Below, in pieces: positions 53,213-63,469 of a stretch of DNA of 64,000 nt (within the stretch, counting starts at the first letter, position 1; each line of letters starts with the position of its first letter). Source of the stretch: Leclercia sp. AS011 (GTDB taxonomy: Bacteria; Pseudomonadota; Gammaproteobacteria; Enterobacterales; Enterobacteriaceae). The notes below the pieces were generated by a model. That model made no database searches. It was not told the origin of the DNA and saw only the letters and a list, made by a program, of their open reading frames with translations. The DNA lies in contig NZ_JBBCMA010000001.1 in the NCBI RefSeq assembly GCF_037152535.1, positions 1,426,001-1,490,000 of the forward strand, written 5' to 3'. Position numbers and translations under genes: made by a program.

Positions 53213-53869
53213 TTAGGGTGCGAGACGATCGATTTTCCAGGCACCGTTATCGCGCTGGTATAAAAAGCGGTCGTGCAGACGATGTTCACCGCCCTGCCAG
53301 AACTCCATCTGCTGAACGGAGACGCGGAAACCGCCCCAGAAACTCGGCAGAGGGACTTCGCCCTGCTGGAACTTCTGTTTCAGCTCGAGGAATTTGCTCT
53401 CCAGCACGCCGCGGGCAGAGATGCGGCTCGACTGTTTCGAGACCCAGGCGCCAATCTGGCTGTCGCGCGGACGGCTGTGGAAATACTTCACCACTTCGAG
53501 GGTGGAGAGACGCTCGACGGTGCCAGTGACCATCACCTGGCGCTCCAGCATATGCCAGGGGAAGAGCAGGCTGATGCGCGGGTTGTTTTCGAGGTGGTGC
53601 GCCTTGCGGCTGCCGAGGTTGGTGTAGAACACCAGCCCTTTCTCATCGTAATGCTTGAGCAGCACAATGCGCTGGTAAGGTTGACCCTGTTCGTCGACCG
53701 TAGCGACGACCATCGCGGTGGGATCGGCCAGGCGGGCATCGCAGGCCTGTTTCAGCCAGTGCTCAAACAGCGCTAGCGGCTCGGCGGGGAGATCCTGGCG
53801 ACGCAGGCCGCCTTTGGTGTATTCGCGCCGGAGGTGCGCGATGTTCTGCAATTCGTCGTTATCTGACAT
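53213..53869 (-). CDS. pdxH: Pyridoxamine/pyridoxine 5'-phosphate oxidase
   Basis: FMN enzyme making pyridoxal 5'-phosphate. 218 residues as in E. coli, with MSDNDELQ as N-terminus from the ATG at 53869. [18 protein letters not shown] binds FMN, and [18 protein letters not shown] is the C-terminal signature. Upstream methionines in the frame to 53890 are not conserved. Its closeness to pdxY (two genes away) groups B6 salvage functions. Confidence 0.97.
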   Translation of the reverse strand: MSDNDELQNIAHLRREYTKGGLRRQDLPAEPLALFEHWLKQACDARLADPTAMVVATVDEQGQPYQRIVLLKHYDEKGLVFYTNLGSRKAHHLENNPRISLLFPWHMLERQVMVTGTVERLSTLEVVKYFHSRPRDSQIGAWVSKQSSRISARGVLESKFLELKQKFQQGEVPLPSFWGGFRVSVQQMEFWQGGEHRLHDRFLYQRDNGAWKIDRLAP

Positions 53870-53926
53870 GGCGTTAGCTGACATTGACAATGGGTGACGC
53901 TATTGTGCGCCGCCCCCTGCAAAATC

Positions 53927-54250
53927 TCAACGCTTCGGATTTTCGATCTGACAATTGTTCAGCACGATGCGATCGCGCTTGTAGACCGTCGCGCTGTCGC
54001 CTTTCGACCAGAACACATACACCCCATCGCTGTAACGGGTGCCGGAGGCAGACATCCCCTGCTTGAGCGTCAGCAGCTTGTTGTCGTAGACAAAACTGAC
54101 TTCCTGACGAGGATTATTGAGCTTCACGGTGAGCGGTTTCTCTTCGCACTGGTACGCCAGGGTGTCGGTTTGCATACGTTCGACAAACTGGTTGTAGACG
54201 CTACAGCTCGCCAGCAGGAAGGGGGATAAAGCAAGAAGCAGTTTTTTCAT
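53927..54250 (-). CDS. mliC: MliC, membrane-bound lysozyme inhibitor
   Basis: Lipoprotein inhibiting C-type lysozymes. Signal with lipobox LLASC (lipid-bearing Cys at residue 16). Mature domain of about 90 residues with the inhibitory [10 protein letters not shown] loop and [13 protein letters not shown], and a Cys pair near 35 and 100. Followed downstream on the same strand by pdxH. Confidence 0.95.
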   Translation of the reverse strand: MKKLLLALSPFLLASCSVYNQFVERMQTDTLAYQCEEKPLTVKLNNPRQEVSFVYDNKLLTLKQGMSASGTRYSDGVYVFWSKGDSATVYKRDRIVLNNCQIENPKR

Positions 54251-54346
54251 GGGTGTGTTCCGAAGACTTTCCTGGTCCCGGAGGGCGCGAACGCCCTCCC
54301 GTTTTTCCGTGTCATTCTACCCATCACGCCTTTAAGCGAAATTCGG

Positions 54347-55471
54347 TTAACTCTGATTTTGCCGCGGATTGGCTGGAAAAACAGCGCCTAACACGCTGGC
54401 TTCACGTGCCCCGGTGACGGAAGGCAGGTTCCCCGGCAGACCCGCCACTGTTCGCCACGCCAGCCAGGCAAAGGCCAGGGCTTCCATATCATCGCCGCTG
54501 ATCCCGGCCTTATCGGTTGTACTCACCTCCGTACCCGGCAGCAGACCGGCAAGTCGCGCCATCAGCAGCGGGTTACGGCTGCCGCCGCCGCACACCAGCA
54601 GACGATCGCAGCCGCCGCTCAGCAACACCTGTTCCGACACCGAGACGGCGGTGAGCTCGGCCAGCGTGGCCTGCACGTCCTGGGCTGCCAGGCCCGGGAA
54701 GTTCGCCAGCTGGCGCTCCAGCCAGCCGTAGTTGAAATACTCCCGGCCGGTGCTCTTCGGTGCCGGGGCGGCGAAATAGGGATCGCACAGCATATTCTGC
54801 AGCAGCGGGATGATGACCTTACCGCTACACGCCCACTCGGCGTCTTTATCGTAAGGTTTGCCCGCCTGACGCCAGATCCAGGCGTCCATCAACATATTCC
54901 CCGGCCCGGTGTCGAAACCGCGTACCGGCTGCCCCGGGATCAATAAGGAGAGATTGGCGATGCCGCCAATATTGAGCACCATGCGGCGCTCCGTCGGGTG
55001 GGCAAGCAGCGCGTGGTGGAAGGCCGGGACCAGCGGCGCGCCCTGCCCGCCGAGCGCCATATCCCGACGGCGGAAATCGCCCACCACCGTCACGCCGGTT
55101 TTGGCCACAATCTGGTTGTTATCGCCAATCTGCAGGGTATGCGGTGCTTCCCCGCCCGGCTCATGCCAGACCGTCTGGCCATGACAGCCGATCGCCACGA
55201 CATCCTGAGGGCGCAGATCTTCCTGTTTCATCAGCGCCAGTACCGCGTCACCGAACAGACGGCCCAGTTGGGTATCCAGCTGCCCCAGCTGAGAGAGGGT
55301 CAGCTGTTGCCCCTGACAGATATTCAGGATCGCTTGTTTTGTTTCCGGGGGAATGGGCCAGCTCAGGCTTGCCTGCTGTGCCACCATATTCTCGTCGATT
55401 GCCGCGAGAACGACATCCACGCCATCCAGACTGGTTCCTGACATTACGCCAATATAGCGACCCGATTTCAT
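54347..55471 (-). CDS. anmK: Anhydro-N-acetylmuramic acid kinase AnmK
   Basis: Phosphorylates and opens 1,6-anhydro-MurNAc in peptidoglycan recycling. 374 residues. [16 protein letters not shown] is the N-terminal phosphate-binding segment; GHDGQT-type motif appears as [20 protein letters not shown] near 184 and [14 protein letters not shown] near 290 complete the ASKHA active site. Divergent from slyB across a 284-base gap. Confidence 0.96.
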   Translation of the reverse strand: MKSGRYIGVMSGTSLDGVDVVLAAIDENMVAQQASLSWPIPPETKQAILNICQGQQLTLSQLGQLDTQLGRLFGDAVLALMKQEDLRPQDVVAIGCHGQTVWHEPGGEAPHTLQIGDNNQIVAKTGVTVVGDFRRRDMALGGQGAPLVPAFHHALLAHPTERRMVLNIGGIANLSLLIPGQPVRGFDTGPGNMLMDAWIWRQAGKPYDKDAEWACSGKVIIPLLQNMLCDPYFAAPAPKSTGREYFNYGWLERQLANFPGLAAQDVQATLAELTAVSVSEQVLLSGGCDRLLVCGGGSRNPLLMARLAGLLPGTEVSTTDKAGISGDDMEALAFAWLAWRTVAGLPGNLPSVTGAREASVLGAVFPANPRQNQS

Positions 55472-55618
55472 CCGTTTTCCTTACTCCGCAGGGTTGATGG
55501 CTCACTCCACCATAAACCCGACCTCAATTCCATGACGCGATAATACTTTTTAACAATACCCGGGCGTGGCGGCCATTCCAGGAATTATCCTTAACGGATG
55601 TGGGGTGAAGTCAGGGCC

Positions 55619-55653
55619 TGTTTATGTCTGGTTAAGCCAGAATCAAGTACTAT
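55619..55653 (+). promoter_or_regulatory. PhoP box and -10 of slyB promoter
   Basis: TGTTTA (55619-55624), five bases, GGTTAA (55630-55635) matches the PhoP direct repeat. TACTAT (55648-55653) lies 12 bases downstream, the standard spacing to a -10 in PhoP-activated promoters. Confidence 0.8.
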
Positions 55654-55755
55654 TCTCCTATTGTTTAGGCGAAAATAGGATCTATGGCACCTGATGCCAT
55701 ATAATTTAGCCATAACGGATGCTCACAGAGCGTTTTTGGTGAACAGGAGATTCAA

Positions 55756-56223
55756 ATGATTTTACGTGTACTGGCCGTTTCGCTGGTTGGATTCACACTG
55801 GCTGGCTGTGTTAATGATAGCTCCCTCTCCGGGGATGTTTACAGTGCCTCTGAGGCGAAACAGGTACAGCAAGTCACCTACGGCACCATTGTGAACGCGC
55901 GCCCGGTGCAGATTCAGGGTGGTGACGAGAACAACGTTATCGGTGCCCTCGGCGGTGCGGTACTGGGTGGTTTCCTCGGTAATACCGTGGGTGGCGGCAC
56001 GGGTCGTTCGCTGGCGACTGCGGCAGGTGCTGTAGCTGGTGGCGTAGCCGGTCAGGGCGTTCAGGGTTCTATGAACAAATCCCAGGGCGTTGAGTTAGAG
56101 ATCCGCAAAGATGATGGCAGCACCATCATGGTAGTGCAGAAACAGGGCAACACCCGCTTTGCCGCAGGCCAACGCGTTGTACTGGCCAGCAATGGCAGCC
56201 AGGTGACCGTTTCCCCGCGCTAA
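55756..56223 (+). CDS. slyB: SlyB, outer membrane lipoprotein
   Basis: 155-residue lipoprotein with lipobox LAGC (Cys 18) and a glycine-rich hydrophobic centre (about 70-105) of glycine-zipper type. Under PhoPQ control in E. coli and Salmonella, where it stabilises the outer membrane and assembles with outer membrane proteins under stress. CAGGAGA precedes the ATG. A PhoP box is seen upstream. Confidence 0.97.
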   Translation: MILRVLAVSLVGFTLAGCVNDSSLSGDVYSASEAKQVQQVTYGTIVNARPVQIQGGDENNVIGALGGAVLGGFLGNTVGGGTGRSLATAAGAVAGGVAGQGVQGSMNKSQGVELEIRKDDGSTIMVVQKQGNTRFAAGQRVVLASNGSQVTVSPR

Positions 56224-56417
56224 TGACATTATGGGCGTGGTCTGTTGGCCACGTCCATTTACAATAAACAATACTTTGATGAATATATTTACCAAATACA
56301 TTCACTCTATGAATATTTAATATTCACTTATCTTGTTCCTGCGCAAAGTATTCCCCTCGCGCGCATGAGATTATTCGCAAACCCCCTTTACCTGTTTCTT
56401 ATTTTCTAACAACACCA

Positions 56418-57779
56418 ATGGTTGCGATGAGTCGTCATATTAAAAATAATTATGTTCAGTTCTTTCTGGGATGCTTTATTGTCATCGGGGTTTTACACGC
56501 GTTAACTGTCGGGCTTGAAGAAAAAGTCACCTCCTTTTCACCCCTTTTATTTCCGATGCTGACCATTTTTTTACTGGTCTTTCATCTCTTTATTGCCTGT
56601 TTCATGGTGATGAAATACTGGTGTGACAGACAGCGTTTATATCTGCTCGCCTTTGCCTTCGCCTACATCGGCTCTGCGATGCTAATGATGGGGACGCTTT
56701 CCAGCTTCCCGGCGTGGCTGGACATGTACCAGTTCAACGTGGTGAACTACAACGACGCGATGATCTTCTTCACGTTCCGTCACCTGCTGATGTCTGTGCT
56801 GTTTATCGCCTCGGCCCTGCTGTACTTTATTCGTAACAGACCCCTTTCAAAGACATTTCATCTCTTATTTATAGCCGGGGCGACAATCTTTACTGCTGCG
56901 ATGGTGTGGCTGGCATGGATATATTCGAGCTATTCACCGTTACTATCATTAGATTTGGTTGATAATGAAACCCGGCAATATATGTTGCTGTGGAAACAAG
57001 AAATAAACACTGTTTTAATCCTGTGTTGGGTTGTTTCATTAGCAACACTGATGATTATTACCCGCGTGCGCAATATGTTTTGGGTCGGCGGTAATTTTTT
57101 GTGCGTCTGTTATATCGCGACCCTTGCTATGCTTTTTTTGGGCGGTCACGCCGAAGACATTACCTGGTATCGCGCGCGGTTATTTGAAACCGTCGCTACC
57201 CTGCTGATTATTTTCGTCCTGCTGTATGACGTATTTAATCTGTACCGTGATTCGCATCTGAAGTATCAACAGTCGTACCAGAATTCGATTCGCGATCCTC
57301 TTACCCGTCTCTACAATCGCAGCTATTTTTACGACGCGCTGAACCAGTCGCTTCGCAAGGCAAATGAGATCCACCCGGTCTCGGTTATCGTCAGCGATCT
57401 GGATCGTTTTAAGCGGATTAACGATAACTACGGACACCTGCAGGGGGATAAAGTATTACAGTTCGTCGCTCAACTGCTGATGGATTCAGTACGGCCCCAG
57501 GATATTGCAGCGCGCATTGGCGGGGAAGAGTTTGTGCTGATGTTAACCCATACCTCTTCCGACGCTGCACGGCAGGTTGCCGAGCGGGTACGGTTAAAAC
57601 TGAGCGGCTTTGACAGAACCAGCTCCGGGGGGCAACTTCCCGAGCCGATTACCATCAGTATGGGCGTGTTTACCGCCACCTCGTCGAAAACCAGCGCGGA
57701 AGAGTGCGTCGAATGCGCCGATAAGGCGATGTACGAGGCAAAAGAGACCGGGCGCAACCGGGTAGTGGTGTTCCGGTAA
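56418..57779 (+). CDS. Membrane diguanylate cyclase (GGDEF), 453 aa
   Basis: Makes cyclic di-GMP. About seven to eight membrane segments in residues 10-275 (MASE-type sensor), a short linker, then a GGDEF domain (about 290-453) with the active-site loop RIGGEEFVLM near 372, DPLTRLYNR near 294 and SDLDRFKRIND near 330. The RxxD inhibitory site before GGEEF appears absent (M-D-S-V-R-P-Q-D-I gives R-P-Q-D at about 361, which could serve). Not present at this locus in E. coli K-12, where slyB and slyA are neighbours. A terminator shared with slyA follows. Confidence 0.9.
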   Translation: MVAMSRHIKNNYVQFFLGCFIVIGVLHALTVGLEEKVTSFSPLLFPMLTIFLLVFHLFIACFMVMKYWCDRQRLYLLAFAFAYIGSAMLMMGTLSSFPAWLDMYQFNVVNYNDAMIFFTFRHLLMSVLFIASALLYFIRNRPLSKTFHLLFIAGATIFTAAMVWLAWIYSSYSPLLSLDLVDNETRQYMLLWKQEINTVLILCWVVSLATLMIITRVRNMFWVGGNFLCVCYIATLAMLFLGGHAEDITWYRARLFETVATLLIIFVLLYDVFNLYRDSHLKYQQSYQNSIRDPLTRLYNRSYFYDALNQSLRKANEIHPVSVIVSDLDRFKRINDNYGHLQGDKVLQFVAQLLMDSVRPQDIAARIGGEEFVLMLTHTSSDAARQVAERVRLKLSGFDRTSSGGQLPEPITISMGVFTATSSKTSAEECVECADKAMYEAKETGRNRVVVFR

Positions 57780-57780
57780 A

Positions 57781-57812
57781 GAAAAAGCCTTGCATTCGCA
57801 AGGCTTTTTTAA
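57781..57812. terminator. Bidirectional terminator between the cyclase gene and slyA
   Basis: AAAAGCCTTGC and GCAAGGCTTTT pair around ATTC; A and T tracts on both sides. Confidence 0.9.
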
Positions 57813-57815
57813 CGG

Positions 57816-58256
57816 TCAGTCACGGGACTGCAACTCGTGGATATTACTTTCCAGCCGGGCGACCAGCGAGATCAGCAGTTCCAGTTCAGCGGGGCTGATC
57901 CCGGAGAGAATTTCACCGCGCGTTTTGCTGATTACGGCTTCCATCTCAGTGATAATCGGTGTGGCTTTCTCGGTAAGTTTAATCCGCTTGGCACGACGAT
58001 CGCTGGCACAGGTCTGACGTGAAATCAGGCCCTTCTCTTCCAGTTGATCGAGCGTTCGTACCAGTGATGGCTGCTCGATGCCAATCGCTTTTGCCAGTTG
58101 GATCTGTGACTGGTCGGGCGGCAGCTGATGGATATTATGCAGCGTAACCCAATGCGTCTGTGTCAACTCCAGAGGTTTCAGGCGATGGTCAATCAGAGCA
58201 CGCCAGATGCGTACTAACCTTGCCAGATCAGAACCTAATGGCGATTCCAATTTCAT
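57816..58256 (-). CDS. slyA: SlyA, MarR-family transcription regulator
   Basis: 146 residues, winged helix dimer that relieves H-NS silencing. [19 protein letters not shown] is the recognition helix and [15 protein letters not shown] the wing. Start ATG at 58256; a TTG two codons later (MESPLG) is used in some annotations. A perfect SlyA operator at 58267-58278 suggests autoregulation. Confidence 0.97.
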   Translation of the reverse strand: MKLESPLGSDLARLVRIWRALIDHRLKPLELTQTHWVTLHNIHQLPPDQSQIQLAKAIGIEQPSLVRTLDQLEEKGLISRQTCASDRRAKRIKLTEKATPIITEMEAVISKTRGEILSGISPAELELLISLVARLESNIHELQSRD

Positions 58257-58266
58257 CTCCTTATAA

Positions 58267-58278
58267 TTAGCTTGCTAA
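58267..58278. promoter_or_regulatory. SlyA operator
   Basis: TTAGCTTGCTAA is the exact complement of the SlyA consensus palindrome TTAGCAAGCTAA, located 11 bases upstream of the slyA start and in the divergent region shared with ydhI. Confidence 0.85.
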
Positions 58279-58443
58279 GTTATTATACTGATTTTAGAAT
58301 AGTGTGCAGCATTTATATTGCCAAAACAAATGCAATACTGGATAAAAACTTGATGGCTCTCTGCTTTACATGGAGTGAAAACGCCGCCAGGCGTTATGCG
58401 GCTGCTTTTTTAGTCACTTTTCCCTTTGCAAAGGAACCGGCTC

Positions 58444-58680
58444 GTGAATTTCACGTTTAATGCCACGGGGTTACCGCTTCAGGATTTGATTGTCGGCGCC
58501 TCGGTGTACTTTCCCCCCTTATTCAAGGCGGTAATGCTGGGTTTTATTATCTGGCTTGTCACCCACCGCTTGCTGCGTGACTGGATGTATTCCGGTGAAA
58601 TCTGGCACCCAATGTTGATGGATCTGTCGCTGTTTGTGTTGGCGGTGTGCCTGAGTCTGACTCTGTTGATTGTGTGGTGA
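58444..58680 (+). CDS. ydhI: YdhI, small membrane protein (DUF1656)
   Basis: 78 residues as in E. coli, starting with GTG at 58444 after AAAGGAA; the ATG at 58426 lies upstream of that site. Two membrane segments. First gene of ydhIJK, which resembles aaeXAB: small membrane protein, membrane fusion protein and FUSC-type exporter. Confidence 0.92.
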   Translation: MNFTFNATGLPLQDLIVGASVYFPPLFKAVMLGFIIWLVTHRLLRDWMYSGEIWHPMLMDLSLFVLAVCLSLTLLIVW

Positions 58681-58688
58681 CGAGACCT

Positions 58689-59546
58689 GTGAAAACAATT
58701 AAATATTTTTCATCATTACTTGTGCTGGCCCTGGCGCTGATCGCCGGCTGGTGGCTATGGAATTATTACATGCAGTCGCCATGGACCCGTGACGGCAAGG
58801 TGCGCGCCGAGCAGGTGAGCGTTACCCCGCAGGTCTCCGGCACCATCACCCGGCTGCAGGTTAAAGATAACCAGTTTGTCCACGCGGGTGAGGTCCTGTT
58901 TCAGATCGATGAGACCCCTTATCACATCGCAGTCCTCAACGCGGAAGCCCAGCTGGCGAAGTCCCAGTCCGATCTGGCGAAAGCCAATAACGAGGCCAAC
59001 CGTCGCCGCCATCTGTCGCAGAACTATATCTCCGCCGAAGATCTGGATACCGCCAATATCAACGTCAAAGCGATGCAGGCCAGCGTCGCGGTAGCTGAAG
59101 CCACGCTCAAGCAGGCCCAGTGGCAGCTGACCCAGACGGTGGTCAAAGCCCCGGTTGATGGCTGGGTCACCAATCTCTCCACCCGTCCAGGCGATTACGC
59201 CACCACCGGCCAGCCGGTCTTCGCCCTGGTCGACAGCCATTCGTTTTACGTGGTGGGCTATTTTGAGGAGACCAAACTGCGGCATATCCGCGAGGGTGCC
59301 CCGGCGCAGATCGTCCTCTACAGCGGATCGAGAACCTTGCAGGGGCATGTCTCCAGTATCGGACGCGCCATCTACGATCAGAGCGTAGAGACCGATTCCG
59401 GCCTGGTACCCGACGTGAAACCGAATATTCCCTGGGTGCGGCTGGCGCAGCGCATTCCGGTGCGTATCGCCTTTGATCAGCTGCCGACGGACCTGACGCT
59501 GGTCTCCGGCACCACCTGCACCGTCTCCATCGGAACCGCCCGGTGA
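58689..59546 (+). CDS. ydhJ: YdhJ, membrane fusion protein (HlyD/AaeA type)
   Basis: 285 residues from GTG 58689, matching E. coli length. One N-terminal membrane helix, then lipoyl halves around a helical hairpin ([18 protein letters not shown] near 155) and a beta-barrel. Links the YdhK exporter to an outer membrane channel. Overlaps ydhK by four bases (GTGA). Confidence 0.94.
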   Translation: MKTIKYFSSLLVLALALIAGWWLWNYYMQSPWTRDGKVRAEQVSVTPQVSGTITRLQVKDNQFVHAGEVLFQIDETPYHIAVLNAEAQLAKSQSDLAKANNEANRRRHLSQNYISAEDLDTANINVKAMQASVAVAEATLKQAQWQLTQTVVKAPVDGWVTNLSTRPGDYATTGQPVFALVDSHSFYVVGYFEETKLRHIREGAPAQIVLYSGSRTLQGHVSSIGRAIYDQSVETDSGLVPDVKPNIPWVRLAQRIPVRIAFDQLPTDLTLVSGTTCTVSIGTAR

Positions 59547-61561
59547 ACTGGCGCAACCTGCCGTGGCTCAGGGCAACCCCGGCGCAGTGGCGCTATGCCC
59601 TGCGCAACGGCATTGCCATGTGCCTGGCACTCACCGTCGCCTATTGCCTCAACCTGGATGAACCCTACTGGGCGATGACCTCAGCGGCGGTGGTCAGCTT
59701 CCCCACTGTCGGGGGCGTGATCAGCAAAAGCCTGGGGCGCGTAGCGGGCAGCCTGATGGGTGCCACCGCGGCGCTGATCATCGCTGGCCACACCCTTAAC
59801 GACCCGTGGCTGTTTCTGTTGAGCATGGCGGCCTGGCTCGGGGTCTGTACCTGGGCCTGCGCCCATTTCACCAATAATGTGGCCTATGCCTTCCAGCTGG
59901 CGGGTTACACCGCGGCGATCATCGCTTTCCCGGTAATCGATATTCTCGACACTACCCAGCTGTGGGATATTGCCCAGGCAAGGGTGTGTGAAGTCATCAT
60001 CGGCATCCTGAGCGGCGGGGTGATGATGATGATCCTGCCCAGCACCTCCGACGGCACGGCCCTCATCAACGCCCTGAAAGCGATGCACGCCCGGCTGCTG
60101 GAGCACGCCAGCCTGCTGTGGCAGCCCGACACTAACGATGCCATTCGTCTGGCCCATGAAAAGGTGATTGCCCAGATCCTGACCATGAACCTGCTGCGCA
60201 TTCAGGCCTTCTGGAGCCACTACCGCTTCCGTCGACAAAACGCCCTGCTCAACTATCTACTCCATCAGCAGCTGCGCATGACCAGCGCCATCTCCAGCCT
60301 GCGCCGTATGCTGCTGAACTGGCCCAACCCGCCCGCCCATACCCGGGAGGTCATCGACCAGCTGCTCGCCGCCCTCGCCCGGCCCGACGCCGATTTCTAT
60401 ACCGTGGCCCGCATCATTGCGCCGCTCAAACCGGCCAATGACGGCGATTACCGGCACCGCGCCGTCTGGCAGCGGCTGCGCTATTTTTGCCGCCTCTATC
60501 TGCGCAGCAGCCGCTGGATCGCGGCGGTAGAAACGGCCACGCCAGTGACGGAGTTTACCGTCCCGCGCAGCCCGGCGCTGGCCCGGCATACCGATAACCT
60601 GGAGGCCCTGTGGAGCGGCTTTCGCACCTTTTGCGCCCTCAGTCTGGTGGGAGCCTGGACCATTACCGCCCAGTGGGACGCCGGTGGCGCAGCCCTGACG
60701 CTGGCGGCGATCAGCAGCGTCCTCTACTCGGTGTCGGCCTCGCCCTTTAACTCCCTCACGCTGCTGCTGCGTACCCTGATCCTGCTCTCGCTGTTCAGTT
60801 TTGTGGTGAAGTTTGGCCTGATGGTGCAGATCTCCGATCTGTGGCTGTTCCTGCTGTTCCTGTTCCCACTGCTGACCACCATGCAGCTGCTGAAGCAGCA
60901 GATGCCCGCCCTCGCCGGTCTCTGGGGGCAGCTGATCGTCTTTATGGGTTCGTTTATTTCGGTGACCAACCCGCCGGTGTATGACTTTGCCGATTTTCTC
61001 AATGACGACCTGGCGAAAATTCTGGGCGTAGGGCTGACCTGGCTGGCCTTTGCGGTGCTGCGACCGGGCTCGGATGCGCGGAAAAGCCGACGTCACATTC
61101 GGGAGCTACGACGGGGGTTTGTCGATCAGCTCAGCCGTAAACCGCGGTTGAGTGAAAATGGTTACGAATCGCTGGTGTATCACCACGTGAGCCAGCTCAA
61201 CAGCAGTCAGGATGCGCTCTCCCGCCGCTGGCTGCTGCGCTGGGGCGTGGTGTTGCTCAACTGCAGCCATGTGGTGTGGCAGCTCCGCGACTGGGAAACC
61301 CGCTCCGATCCGCTGGCGCAGGTACGGGATGTCGCCGTCTCGCTGCTGCGGGATATCATGAGCGAGCGCGGGGTACAGCAGCGGCCGCTGGCCGCCACTC
61401 TGGATGAGCTTCAGCGCATCTGCGACGCCCTGGGGCATCATCCGCAACCCGCCGGGCAGGAGCTGGCAGCCCTGATCTGGCGACTGCACTGCTCCTTGTC
61501 ACAGCTGGAACAGGCGCCCGCGCCGGGCACCTTAAGCGATCAAATCACGCCGCAGGCGTAA
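59543..61561 (+). CDS. ydhK: YdhK, FUSC-family putative exporter
   Basis: 672 residues with two membrane blocks (about 20-170 and 355-500), each followed by a cytoplasmic helical domain, as in AaeB p-hydroxybenzoic acid exporters. The start GTG overlaps ydhJ. Substrate unknown. Its last 22 bases overlap the end of sodC on the other strand. Confidence 0.94.
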   Translation: MNWRNLPWLRATPAQWRYALRNGIAMCLALTVAYCLNLDEPYWAMTSAAVVSFPTVGGVISKSLGRVAGSLMGATAALIIAGHTLNDPWLFLLSMAAWLGVCTWACAHFTNNVAYAFQLAGYTAAIIAFPVIDILDTTQLWDIAQARVCEVIIGILSGGVMMMILPSTSDGTALINALKAMHARLLEHASLLWQPDTNDAIRLAHEKVIAQILTMNLLRIQAFWSHYRFRRQNALLNYLLHQQLRMTSAISSLRRMLLNWPNPPAHTREVIDQLLAALARPDADFYTVARIIAPLKPANDGDYRHRAVWQRLRYFCRLYLRSSRWIAAVETATPVTEFTVPRSPALARHTDNLEALWSGFRTFCALSLVGAWTITAQWDAGGAALTLAAISSVLYSVSASPFNSLTLLLRTLILLSLFSFVVKFGLMVQISDLWLFLLFLFPLLTTMQLLKQQMPALAGLWGQLIVFMGSFISVTNPPVYDFADFLNDDLAKILGVGLTWLAFAVLRPGSDARKSRRHIRELRRGFVDQLSRKPRLSENGYESLVYHHVSQLNSSQDALSRRWLLRWGVVLLNCSHVVWQLRDWETRSDPLAQVRDVAVSLLRDIMSERGVQQRPLAATLDELQRICDALGHHPQPAGQELAALIWRLHCSLSQLEQAPAPGTLSDQITPQA

Positions 61562-62058
61562 CGCGCCCCGCCACCGCCAAGCGGTTTGGGTTGATCGGAC
61601 ATATTATCGCCGCCAACGTGGATCATCAGCGCTTTTCCTTTGACCTCATCCAGTTTTTTCAGGCGCGGCGCAACCACCGGGTCGGTGGCTTTTCCGTCGT
61701 TATTGACCACCAGCGCAGGCAGATCGCCGAGGTGGCCCATGCCCTCTGGCCCTTCATGTTTACCGGTATTCTGGGGATCGAGGTGTCCGCCCGCGGCCTC
61801 AGCGGCGGAAGCTTTACCCTCTTTCATGGCCGGTTCGCAGGAACCTTTGGCGTGGACGTGATAACCGTGTTCGCCCGGTGGTAAGGCTTTGAGGTCGGGG
61901 GAGAACTCCAGCCCTTTGTCGGTTTCGGTAATTTTTACCGTCCCGATGGACTGGCCTATCCCCTGCGAGGTGACGAGGTTCATCTTGACTTCTTCACTGG
62001 CAGCCTGCGCCCCTGCACAGACCACCAGCGTTAACACTGCCAGAGTAAATCGCTTCAT
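61540..62058 (-). CDS. sodC: Periplasmic Cu/Zn superoxide dismutase
   Basis: 172 residues with a cleaved signal peptide (about 1-19, ending AQA). Metal ligands in [27 protein letters not shown] and MIHVGGDN. Bacterial monomeric type with disulphide between C-E-P and the C-terminal YACGVI. AGGAGG precedes the ATG. Overlaps ydhK tail to tail. Confidence 0.97.
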   Translation of the reverse strand: MKRFTLAVLTLVVCAGAQAASEEVKMNLVTSQGIGQSIGTVKITETDKGLEFSPDLKALPPGEHGYHVHAKGSCEPAMKEGKASAAEAAGGHLDPQNTGKHEGPEGMGHLGDLPALVVNNDGKATDPVVAPRLKKLDEVKGKALMIHVGGDNMSDQPKPLGGGGARYACGVI

Positions 62059-62139
62059 ATGACCTCCTTCGGTTATTTTTTGCCCCTTAAGCTTATACCA
62101 GAGGCAGAGATTTCACCGGGAAGTCAGATAAATACGGAA

Positions 62140-63036
62140 TTACGGCACGTCATAACCCAGCGCGGCTTTACGGATGCGGAACCACTGCTGGCGCGTCATC
62201 TGAAGCTGCTCTGCCGCCAGGGCCGAACGCACGCGCTCGATCTTGCCGGACCCGATGATTGGCAGCGGCTGCGATGGCAGGCGTAAAATCCAGGCATAAA
62301 CCACCTGCTCGATGGTTTCGGCATTCAGCTCCTGCGCCACCTGAGCGAGTTCATCGCGCAGGGGCTGGAACGCCTCATCATTGAACAGACGACCGCCGCC
62401 GAGGCAGGACCAGGCCATCGGACGGATCCGCAGCTGCTGGAGCTGGTCGAGGGTGCCGTCCAGCAGCAGGGGCTGGTAAACCGGGGAAATCTCGACCTGG
62501 TTGGTCGCCAGGGTAAACGGCAGGCGCGACTGCAGCAGGGCAAACTGCGCCGGGGTAAAGTTGGACACGCCGAAATGGCGCACCTTGCCGCTCTGATGCA
62601 GGGCGAGGAAAGCCTCAGCAACGTCATCGGCATCCATCAGCGGATCGGGACGGTGGATCAGCAGCAGGTCAAGAGAGTCGGTCGCCAGGTTGGTGAGGGA
62701 CTGTTCCGCACTGCGGATAATATGATCCCGGTCGGTGATGTAGTGACCGAGGGCATGTTCTGCTTTGGCCGTGGTGGCAATGCCGCATTTGGTGACGATC
62801 TCCATCCGCTGGCGCAGCGCCGGGGCGAGCTTCATCGCCTCACCGAACGCCGCTTCACACTGGTAGCCGCCGTAAATATCGGCGTGGTCGACGGTGGTGA
62901 TCCCCAGATCAAGATGTTCTTCAATAAAGCTGACCAGCTGTTGCGCGGACATGTTCCAGTCCATCAGACGCCAGTAACCCATCACAAAACGAGAGAATTC
63001 CGGGCCCTGCGGGGCAAGGGTAATACGCTGAACCAT
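62140..63036 (-). CDS. ydhF: YdhF, aldo/keto reductase family oxidoreductase
   Basis: 298 residues, TIM-barrel reductase using NADPH. DHADIYGGY carries the catalytic Tyr (near 55), KCGI the Lys (near 85), and LLIHRPDPLM the His. Substrate unknown. Preceded on the same strand by ydhL. Confidence 0.94.
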   Translation of the reverse strand: MVQRITLAPQGPEFSRFVMGYWRLMDWNMSAQQLVSFIEEHLDLGITTVDHADIYGGYQCEAAFGEAMKLAPALRQRMEIVTKCGIATTAKAEHALGHYITDRDHIIRSAEQSLTNLATDSLDLLLIHRPDPLMDADDVAEAFLALHQSGKVRHFGVSNFTPAQFALLQSRLPFTLATNQVEISPVYQPLLLDGTLDQLQQLRIRPMAWSCLGGGRLFNDEAFQPLRDELAQVAQELNAETIEQVVYAWILRLPSQPLPIIGSGKIERVRSALAAEQLQMTRQQWFRIRKAALGYDVP

Positions 63037-63084
63037 AGCAATTTCCTTTAAAAAAGTCTGGAGGGAGTATACGCGTTTGCGGGG

Positions 63085-63324
63085 CTAAAACAGTGAGGGT
63101 TGCTGCGGTTCTTCGGTTTCGGGGGCTTTGTTTGCGCGCAATTTGCGCAAAAGACGCTGACGGCACAGGCGCAGGACTTCCTGCTTCTGGCCATCGCTAA
63201 AGGATTGCCAGTTAAAACGCTCATCCCGGGTGCGCATGCAGCCGCGACAAAATCCCCGTTCGTCAGACTGGCAAATACCCCGGCACGGGCTCTGGACAGG
63301 AAAGAACTCCAGTTGTTCAGCCAC
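63085..63324 (-). CDS. ydhL: YdhL, DUF1289 protein
   Basis: 79 residues as in E. coli, from GTG at 63324, which follows GGGAGG at six bases; the ATG at 63357 lies further upstream. Four cysteines in SPCRGIC and GFCRGC likely bind metal. Conserved small protein of unknown function, in tandem with ydhF. Confidence 0.92.
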   Translation of the reverse strand: MAEQLEFFPVQSPCRGICQSDERGFCRGCMRTRDERFNWQSFSDGQKQEVLRLCRQRLLRKLRANKAPETEEPQQPSLF

Positions 63325-63469
63325 ATGTACCTCCCTTAACCCCTCGATTACCGTCAAGTGAAGACCTTAAGCGCCGGTAATGCAAGACGGGAATCACAGA
63401 ATTGTGGCATTAAGGTTTCACTAATCTTCGCTCCCTATACTCGCCTCATCAATACAATCTGGTTGAACG

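Noticed and set aside
59681..61096. Antisense frames under ydhK
   Set aside because: Composition is typical of shadow frames and the forward gene is clear.
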